64,000 bases of DNA. Origin: Phialophora verrucosa (Eukaryota > Ascomycota > Eurotiomycetes > Chaetothyriales > Herpotrichiellaceae). The number at the start of each line of letters is the position of its first letter. Positions within the stretch are counted from its first letter, which is position 1. The notes under the pieces were generated by a model. It was not told where the DNA came from. It saw only the letters and a program-made list of their open reading frames with translations, and did no database searches. The position numbers were made by a program, and so were the translations under genes. The DNA lies in assembly GCA_002099365.1 (NCBI GenBank), contig MSED01000009.1:868001-932000 (forward strand). Reading direction: 5' to 3'. This document shows, one piece after another, positions 58,101 to 64,000 of the stretch.

Positions 58101-59199
58101 TAGTCAGATGCTCATTGATGGTGAATGTGGCAGCCTACTGCTCAAGGGCCAGGAAGATCCGCAGAAGGAAGAATTCCTTACATGGTTTTTCAAGATGGCC
58201 CCTGTTGCTCACCAGCAACTAGGCAAGCTCAGCTGGATCCATGATGTGATCTCGAACAACAACTACCAGCGCGCCGAGCAGACACTCCAAGAGGTCACTG
58301 CTGAAGAACAAAATGATGTCTGGAACAAGAAGACGGAACTGGCTCTTGCCAAATTGGTTGGCTTGGCTGCCGACGAGGGCACAGGCAAACTGCGGGATCC
58401 GAAGGCCTATGATGATGGCTTGTCAATGATCGCTATTCAGGAACAAATCTACAGTCACGTCATGGCATCTGTTGGTGCTGCACTTGATGGAAAGGCGGCA
58501 TTTGATCTGGCTCAGGATACATTTGCCTCTCGAGTGGTGGCTAAGAGCCCTGCTCTGAAGCGGCAGCTGAGGCAGGCTCTGAAGTCTTTGTTGCGCCAAG
58601 TGCCACTAACGGCCGAGGAGCTTGTCGACTTGTTGACCTTGATGGATCCTATTGAGTGGGCTGGACTTCCCGAAGAGGATCCTGAGGTTAGTGGTCAAGA
58701 ATTCGCCCTCGCTCTTCGCGTCGTTGATCTCTCCGGCCTGCCGACGACTAAGCAAGAGGATCTTCGAGCGTCCATTTGGCGAAGAGCAATGGTTCGTGAT
58801 GATTGGCTGGTGCTGAATGAGACTGGCGGTAAAGATGATCAGCGGGTGGAAGAGGAGATGCAACAATCCAGCCTGTTCCGTGCTCTGCTACACGTTTTCG
58901 TGATGGAACAGATTGAGGGGACACCGGTCCACCTGCTGTCTCCAAGCGACATCCTCAGCCGCGAAGCATTTCCAGCAAGCTTGCAAGATAAACTTGCCGA
59001 GAACGAAATTGAAGGAATTCGCAAGGATATCGAGAAGGAGCAAGCAAGGCTCAAAAGCTTTGTCGAGAAGGGGAGACTAGAGGTTCATTATGGCGGGTTG
59101 ATCACTTCAGCGCAGAGAAATGTCAGGGATATGGTCGATGCGCAGGGAGAGCAGATGGCTCAGCAGACCTCGGAGCAAGAGCCGAGCAATAGTGTTTAG
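55177..59199 (+). CDS. NUP133: Nucleoporin Nup133
   Basis: Single exon, 1340 residues. The start at 55177 (MFSADASRRESLRP) is typical; the frame extends upstream only to non-ATG codons. The N-terminus is basic (PKRTRQ, AKRKRSALRRDTFE), then a seven-bladed beta-propeller spans roughly residues 80-560 (YSCFISPEYGYALALTHKDAIIWPY, GFMLSLSHGRVAHLKIRDQ, DVVIATEDGVLEFWS). The rest is the alpha-helical Nup133/Nup155-like domain (LDDLAGYLMSHYRSSISRNIRF, YPDPDKGEKDRVRHWLVNSVQ, FNMRGAIHLGEKLKYYADLV, FLTWFFKMAPVAHQQLGKLSWIHD). Nup133 is part of the Y (Nup84) complex that coats the nuclear pore. It is complete at both ends. Confidence 0.95.
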   Translation: MFSADASRRESLRPKRTRQAAGPDDSIKLPQAKRKRSALRRDTFEPLTDASLNEVAGRELVEGKSNGYAVASAPSRELTLRSAKKPEKRSERAANTNAGLTLSSNDFYTVTQLPALPDQIRNQPNVPYSCFISPEYGYALALTHKDAIIWPYNSSASIPSSRDVITFRLPFPQASTGDPLPLGAFTAKAANGEPGIVAVSAKSGKIVYWETLSSASSVIPGQSSTVQGSIPGMMSSEVVEELVNAEPAGFMLSLSHGRVAHLKIRDQFGSPGIGVHFLPKDTNATNGFFGSIKNVFGADRRKGTPIVKAGGSKKGQRDVVIATEDGVLEFWSTNLNVPDSSGRSFSFKELTLEALTPILPDLTDFKVLDVELSAGPSTALSRRDSHGIPMMALISTSKEGETKYFITEMLIDQEVRIKVVHPVSCYSSSTKSQLSWRPRLCVSRTQPAAFILFETAIVLFSLVKIRESPSSQLLMERQALPEPFQDCIRFRDASTYKVLGYALEMSEKQSSVVFGVQGFGIVKMTSRLRDEEEVDVDEADERDRVSAKSKIEQAVFFGTIKQNPLDLNKADRSFSQEEIEAAAMEITSEILSSSSKHLPKSAPSIDMQMRLRAKALDDLAGYLMSHYRSSISRNIRFQLLLEAEKLAAAQAIWKVQEEIQRKYPQADREMPYLDFTLRALHETRQKYPDPDKGEKDRVRHWLVNSVQNVGHLMSELVSCIPELEPMDVTDPKVVADYLKEAVDLWTASYSAVFKFREDNAPLYGLGDEVFKDGVLVQGFPTDIPHPWSSSPEPLRFSQRLIYDVCKFLNEWWEFTHGRSKKKKMPTDDEGKPYEAPSKAGLRELAARLPSEVDLFSRLVFEESIQAKNKLKEHEKDPDALKDEIKNIDREVQERLGQALQAISAFNMRGAIHLGEKLKYYADLVTMHLEYYKKLIAEAAVDPSLADKNQRELEEMRDRAESYYGRFGKGWAFAAYSQMLIDGECGSLLLKGQEDPQKEEFLTWFFKMAPVAHQQLGKLSWIHDVISNNNYQRAEQTLQEVTAEEQNDVWNKKTELALAKLVGLAADEGTGKLRDPKAYDDGLSMIAIQEQIYSHVMASVGAALDGKAAFDLAQDTFASRVVAKSPALKRQLRQALKSLLRQVPLTAEELVDLLTLMDPIEWAGLPEEDPEVSGQEFALALRVVDLSGLPTTKQEDLRASIWRRAMVRDDWLVLNETGGKDDQRVEEEMQQSSLFRALLHVFVMEQIEGTPVHLLSPSDILSREAFPASLQDKLAENEIEGIRKDIEKEQARLKSFVEKGRLEVHYGGLITSAQRNVRDMVDAQGEQMAQQTSEQEPSNSV

Positions 59200-59654
59200 C
59201 GGACAGTGTGTCGAAAAGATTACTTTGTGCTGCTGTACTTGTATCATCAATGGCGATTTTGAGCGACCGACGAGGCTGCGCAAGGCTTAATTGGAACGCG
59301 TTTGAAACGCCAGTTACGGAGTCGCGTTGATTCTATTTGACCTTAAGGTTCAGTTGATCATAACTTCCCAACCGCCAGTCTAATGTATCTTGGTTTCGAT
59401 TCAGTACTGAGCCAGAAGAGAAATACCGACTTTGACTTCTAACACCTAGAACCACGCGTAAAGCCAAACCCGTTGAACAGGTATAGCCTTAAAATCAGCA
59501 CCGCGTCGTGTGAGGCAGATTAACAACGATGGCTAGCCCTCACCCGTTGCCTTCTATGCCACCGCGTCTGTGAGAGGAACGTCTCAAGAACGTCTCACCA
59601 TTGCAGGGTCTATAAGTCCAACAGCGATATTGCGCGTGCGAGCATCCGTCGATC
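59200..59654. other. Intergenic region
   Basis: 455 bases downstream of NUP133, before the MmgE/PrpD relic. AT-rich; no coding signal seen. Confidence 0.35.
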
Positions 59655-59880
59655 ATGGTCCCAGTTCCTCTAGAGCTCGAGAGATACAATGGTAAGCTAT
59701 GTACTTGGATAGAAGCGTCAACCTAGAGGATGTTCCAAGCGACATCAAAACGAGAAGCAAATACTTGATTCTTGATAGTCTTGCTTGCGCACTTGTTGGC
59801 GCTGACTTGCCGTCTTCGGGAACTGCTGTCAAGGCCGTGGTAGAGATGGAAGCAGAAGCTCCGGCCAACCACCACGTTTG
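59655..59880 (+). pseudogene. MmgE/PrpD family relic (N-terminal fragment)
   Basis: ATG at 59655 gives VPVPLELERYNG, the usual beginning of fungal MmgE/PrpD proteins. After a frame change near 59690 the homology continues as VNLEDVPSDIKTRSKYLILDSLACALVGADLPSSGTAVKAVVEMEAEA. The full family has about 450-500 residues; here similarity stops after some 70 residues near 59866 and the remaining DNA before the S1/P1 nuclease gene (3' end at 60305) holds no further recognisable part. Functional relatives dehydrate 2-methylcitrate or act on itaconate/aconitate-type acids. This copy is broken and cannot encode an enzyme. Confidence 0.65.
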
Positions 59881-60304
59881 CCCATGCCATGGCTCACGAC
59901 GGTGGCTTGGAGAAAAGGGCCGTCCAGACCGTCGAGGGCTGAGTAGCGGCATCCTCAAAGCAGGCCTAGCACAGCTCTTACCGAAGTTCAGCCTCTTCTG
60001 CCGAAGGTGGATTTGTTGCGGCTGAAGGGGAACGTTCCCAGTTAACGGGTTTGATGAGAAACTCCGCAAGGCAAAGTATCCCATGACATATCATCGAGAC
60101 AATTGTAGGAATTAATCTGCGGTCAATTGTCAATGGTGCATACGGACTTGAACAAAATGCCAATGACTAGGTTCCATTCTCCGCTCTCTAGTGTGATTCT
60201 CATGCCGATGGGATGCGAAGAGGTCCCAGAATGATTGAGATCGGGACATACAAAGTAGGCAGGTGGATTTGCCACACGCGTGACGATGCCCTTTGATTGA
60301 ATCA

Positions 60305-61204
60305 TCACATTTGAGTCTGTAGTAGCGGTTCCGGGTCTGAGAGCGCTAGGTCTTCGAAATCTATATCCTCCGAAATGGCGTTTATCCAAGCAGCCAGCCT
60401 TCGTCCCGCCTTGTAGACCATATCGTCAATAATCGGGACAGCCCCGTCGTAGTACTCGCCCGCAAGGTCCTGGCCGTGGACGTCACGCGCCAGCACATAC
60501 GAACACACATACGAGTTTGCCTCGTCCGCCCACTCGAGCGCACACTCGGCCGCATCGTGCAGACACACGTCTCCGTCCCGTCCCCCGTCGTTCTCGGCAA
60601 ACAGGCCCCGCGCCCAAGTCCACGCCGCGAGGGCCTCGTCCTCATGCCCCATCCCCGCGTGCCTGTTCACAATCAAGGTATCCCACACGCTGTGCAGATT
60701 CGTGGCCCTCCCCTCGAATACCACCGCGTATTCATTCCCGCCGCGGTCTTCCGCCTCGGTGTGCAACGGCTGGTGCACGTCGCCGAAGAAATGCAGCACG
60801 AACCGCAGACTCTGCCCGCGCTGCCACATCGGCAGGCCCGAGTCGCGCAGCCGCTCCGTGTGGTTGGCGATCGCGGACACGACGCACCCGGTCTCGAGCG
60901 CGCAGTCGCGCGTCATGTTGACGCCGCACCGCGTCGGCGGGTCGTCCTGGGCGTCGATGTAGTGCCATCCCTTCGTGTATGCGAAGGACGGGATGTATCG
61001 AATCTTGTCTGGGAAGAGGGCCGCTTCGGAGATGTCTTGCCCGTGGAGCAGCTGGTTGGTGAAGCGTGTTGATTCTTGCGTGAAGTACAATGAGGCGAGA
61101 TATGCGACCGTGCGGTGACCCAGGGTACCCCAGGCGAGGGTGCTGGGAAGGAAGAGGGCGAGCGCAATGAGTAGTGGCAAGGCGCCGAGGCGGGGAGGCA
61201 GCAT
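60305..61204 (-). CDS. S1/P1-type secreted nuclease
   Basis: Intronless, 299 residues. The signal peptide (LPPRLGALPLLIALALFLPSTLA) ends just before Trp25, so the mature protein starts WGTLGHRTVA, where the N-terminal Trp and His30 bind zinc as in nuclease P1. Other ligands are Asp66 (LFPDKIRY), His81 (GWHYIDAQDDPP), His138, Asp142 and His148 (LHFFGDVHQPLH), His171 and Asp175 (LHSVWDTLI). Cys residues 93/101/107 and others may form disulfides. The enzyme cleaves single-stranded DNA and RNA and removes 3' phosphates from nucleotides, for phosphate and nucleoside scavenging outside the cell. Upstream codons to 61318 are open but the ATG at 61204 is the one before the signal peptide. Confidence 0.93.
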   Translation of the reverse strand: MLPPRLGALPLLIALALFLPSTLAWGTLGHRTVAYLASLYFTQESTRFTNQLLHGQDISEAALFPDKIRYIPSFAYTKGWHYIDAQDDPPTRCGVNMTRDCALETGCVVSAIANHTERLRDSGLPMWQRGQSLRFVLHFFGDVHQPLHTEAEDRGGNEYAVVFEGRATNLHSVWDTLIVNRHAGMGHEDEALAAWTWARGLFAENDGGRDGDVCLHDAAECALEWADEANSYVCSYVLARDVHGQDLAGEYYDGAVPIIDDMVYKAGRRLAAWINAISEDIDFEDLALSDPEPLLQTQM

Positions 61205-61739
61205 TTCGACACGATGAGATTGGGAGAGGAGAATAAGGGAAGGGAAAGGAACGGAACGGGAGAGGAAGGGGGGAGGAGAAAGGGGATGCGGTCTATTTGT
61301 ACTTGTGTTTGTGTTCACATGGTCGGTGAAGTGGTCAAGTGCTGATCGTCGGTGTTGGTGTTGACGCGGTTGTCATGGGAGGACGTCGGCCGCTGCGGCC
61401 TGGTGGGGTCCGATGAGCGACGCGCACGTGTTGCGGGGAGGCTGAGGCCTATAGTCAGTCTGGGACATGAGTGCATCCCTAAATTGGCGCTCCAGGCACT
61501 CCAGCTACTCGTACTTCAACTTTCCAAATGATCCGTGAAATACTCCATAGAAGTGAATCATTGTCGAGATTCTACTCGAATCCTGTCTCGAGTTCTCTTG
61601 TCCGCGCGTGTCCGTTTCTCCTGATCAGCAGCATCCACCAGCAAACAATTAATTATCCGCCGCCGCTTATTTGTTGCACTTTGACGCTCTCTATCGTACG
61701 ACGTCCTCACCCCGGTTGCACTACTTGTACTTCACCATC
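61205..61739. promoter_or_regulatory. Divergent promoter, S1/P1 nuclease / DUF7918 gene
   Basis: 535 bases between the start codons. Just upstream of the nuclease gene is a purine/pyrimidine-biased tract (ggaggagaaagggg and related words, 61250-61290). No binding site was identified. Confidence 0.35.
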
Positions 61740-62923
61740 ATGGCCGTAATCGACCAGCTTAGGGTCGAGATAAGGTCCGGCAATGAGACGCTGCAGGAAC
61801 ACGAAATCCCGGAACACGAACCAGCAAATAGAGACTCACTCGACCAGCCGCTCCCAACCAAACAAGTCGTGAAGTATCTGGAAGCTGTCTCTGATGCCGA
61901 CTTCGAGATACAGTGCAGAGTAACACATGGCTTTGTATTCGGAGAAGCCGACTACCTCTCCTTTAGAGTCTACGTTGACGGCAAATTTGTCTCTGGCGAG
62001 CATGTGCGCAAGGCCAAGTACCAGGTGAGGTCGAAGGGTAGAGTCACTTGCACTGGGTTCACGGCCTTCGTAGATGGAAAGTGGCAGAAGTACCCATTCT
62101 GTTGGGGCGAACTTGCCACCAGTAAAGCTTTCCCTCCACTGTGTCTTCATTATCTGACTGATGCAGCCGAAGAACACCCAAATCACACGCTGGCTGAGTT
62201 GTCCCAACAATACCGAGAACTGGGCACAATCAGAGTCGAAGTCTGGCGCAAAAAAGGCCCCATATCTCGGCCAACACGAATTAGAGCTCTTCCAACCGTA
62301 GACGCAGAGATTCCTGAGAAGGCAATCAAAGGCGAGGCGATTGATTTGGCGGTTCGGTGAGGCTTGCACTATTTATTCCCGACATGAACTGACTAAAACA
62401 GACGAGGAAAAGCACAGGACGCCGGGATTCAGAACACAGTCATGGGCGAGAAGCTTGACCCTTGTCCGCTCGCAAGGTTCATCTTCAAGTACAGAAGCAA
62501 AAGTAAGTATAGCATGTGCAGCGGGATCTGGGAATATGGAGGGCTGAATGTTCTCAGACGCTCTGCGAGTCCTCGGAGTCCTGCCGCGATCGGCCAGCCC
62601 CGTTCCACTAGAACAACGAGAACTAGCCACTCTCACCCACGAGGAGGCATTGGAATTGATCCGTCAACAACAGGTATGGGTTGCCGTTACTACTGCTCCA
62701 CACATGTACAGCGATTGCCTCGTCCCTTACTGAACACTCTCTGTAGACACGGCTTGAGTCTGCGGATACCAAGGTTAAAAAGGAAAACGTCGAGGACAAT
62801 CTACACCAGCTTGCAGCAATTAAGCGTGAAGCACCAGATGAGGGCGGTGACCTGCATATCGATGCTCGACAGAGCAAGAGACCCCGACAGGAGATAGAGA
62901 CGATAAATTTGACGGATGACTGA
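61740..62923 (+). CDS. DUF7918-domain protein, intact copy
   Basis: Exons 61740-62356, 62402-62502, 62558-62673 and 62747-62923 (introns 45, 55 and 73 nt) give 336 residues. The N-terminus MAVIDQLRVEIRSG..LQEHEIPEHE, KQVVKYLEAVSDADFEIQCRV and LSFRVYVDGKFV match the fungal DUF7918 domain. LGTIRVEVWRKKGPI comes near residue 185, then PCPLARFIFKYRSK-NALRVLGVLPRS and LEQRELATLTHEEALELIRQQQ. The C-terminus has a bipartite basic/acidic tail (KVKKENVEDN, SKRPRQEIETINLTDD) that may serve nuclear localisation. Function is unknown; the domain is common in Pezizomycotina in lineage-specific copies. A broken paralog follows about 0.4 kb downstream. Confidence 0.8.
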
Positions 62924-63339
62924 GGCCAAGGTCAGCTTGAAGTTGGGAGGCACCGAGAACATAAATCGGAAGTGTATTGAAAGACCAAGCCCAAGCCCAT
63001 GTCCACATCAAACGAACAAATAGTCGGTAAGCTCAGCATGGGGATTGACGGCGTAGGACGACACAAAAGGTCTTTCACGCCCCTAAATGTCAGATGAATC
63101 CGAAGAGATGACACGATGCTTCAGGGCGGGGGCAGCCGCAGTCTCCAGGACCTTGACATGTTAACTACCTTCAGATTTGAAGCGGGCAGTCATCTTGCGC
63201 GTAAGTGGCGCCTCGAAATACCTCCTACAGTGTCTAACCATTGGCCTACACATAGATCCTGCCTGCGAACCAATTATCGACAAAACTTCTCCCGCCACCG
63301 ACCTCTCACTGCGACCCTCGCCGCCATCTTTCCCTCTAC

Positions 63340-64000
63340 TTTCTTTCCGGAACACGGCAGTCATTGACAAAGTGGACATTACCATTTGCGGTGCCGACAG
63401 GAGAGCCATCGAGCATGAGGCGCCTTTTGAAGACCACACGGAAGTCCTGAACTTGGATAGCTCGCGCGCTATCTCCCCAGATGTTGTCAAGTACCTCGAC
63501 ACTACCCTGCGTGGGATTCAGATACGATACTTGGTCAAACCGCATCAGAATATGAGCAGGGCATACTACTCGGCCTTCAGGACAGATATCGATGGATACT
63601 GCGTTTTTCGCCTTTCCTCACCAATGACGAGTACGATGAGTCGCGACGACGGGACACACTGAAGAGTCGAGGCATATTACTGCAAAACATCTCGTAATCA
63701 GGCTGGACTGCGACGCCTACTTTTGGAATCATCCAGGTTCAGTTCCGGCACCACCACTGTCCTTACAGCAAGACCGAGCGGGAAAAAACGCCACTACCGT
63801 GACTAGTGACAGCACGGACAACAAAGCACTCAAGACGAAACGGCAGTACTGTGGTTGGGATGCGAAGACTATCGATGAGGCCCCTTACCCAACTTTCGTC
63901 TTCCGCTATAGAACTAAGGTTGCATTGCGACTTCTGGGAGTTCGCCCACCTCAGAACATGTGGCTTAGAGACAGGAGGTACGTTTTTCACTACTCTTCCT
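63340..64000 (+). pseudogene. DUF7918-domain paralog, frame-broken and cut by the window edge
   Basis: Homology to the upstream copy begins at about 63353 (AVIDKVDITICGADRRAIEHE) and continues with ISPDVVKYLDTTLRG. The position of the conserved start ATG reads ACG here, and no in-frame ATG lies upstream nearby. The match moves to another frame near 63600 (RFSPFLTNDEYDESRRR), meets a TAA at about 63695, continues with FGIIQVQFRHHHCPYS, then changes frame again and ends as YPTFVFRYRTKVALRLLGVRPP with a possible donor near 63978. Parts in three frames plus a stop favour a pseudogene. Unrecognised introns could explain some of it, and the 3' end lies outside the window. Confidence 0.5.

Noticed and set aside
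59653..60084. 143-codon minus-strand open frame
   Set aside because: Overlaps the MmgE/PrpD relic, which has clear family similarity on the plus strand; the minus product has no recognisable feature.

Overview
The window is nuclear DNA of a filamentous ascomycete (Pezizomycotina). Evidence: most genes are split by 47-100 nt introns with GT..AG borders; two genes encode Zn2Cys6 regulators; many genes belong to fungal families (fungal P450, MFS sugar porter, GPI-anchored Ser/Thr-rich wall proteins, S1/P1 nuclease, DUF7918, RUD3, DRE2, TRP-type vacuolar channel). No tRNA, rRNA, intact transposon or CRISPR array was found. Exon structures given here were rebuilt by joining reading frames across splice sites; each joined total was checked to be a multiple of three.

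Region 1-7 kb is accessory and metabolic. A Zn2Cys6 regulator runs off the left edge, divergent from a small EthD-domain protein, followed by a seven-exon MFS transporter and a glutathione S-transferase. 7-11.5 kb holds no intact gene, only a decayed degenerate-zinc-finger gene. 12-23.4 kb carries surface and membrane proteins: a large multi-pass protein, a GPI protein with a duplicated six-cysteine module, a four-helix membrane protein, a secreted GPI-anchored PEBP protein and a conserved fungal membrane protein.

23.5-28.8 kb is a tight trio of redox enzymes (P450, SDR, FAD monooxygenase) that looks like a small secondary or catabolic pathway. 28.8-31.7 kb is gene-poor.

From 31.8 kb the DNA is mostly housekeeping: an STF2/TMA10-like protein, DRE2 (cytosolic Fe-S assembly), HEM2 (heme synthesis), a second Zn2Cys6 regulator, RUD3 (Golgi golgin), SPC25 (kinetochore), YVC1 (vacuolar cation channel), a Thr-rich GPI protein, SGT2 (tail-anchored protein targeting), an SDR, NUP133 (nuclear pore), a MmgE/PrpD relic, an S1/P1 nuclease and two adjacent DUF7918 copies, the second broken and leaving the window on the right.

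Points of most interest are two genes whose start codon sits exactly at or across an exon junction, a 13-nt P450 micro-exon, a precisely spaced duplicated six-cysteine module, a 621-nt intron inside the RUD3 Arf-binding domain, and several gene relics.
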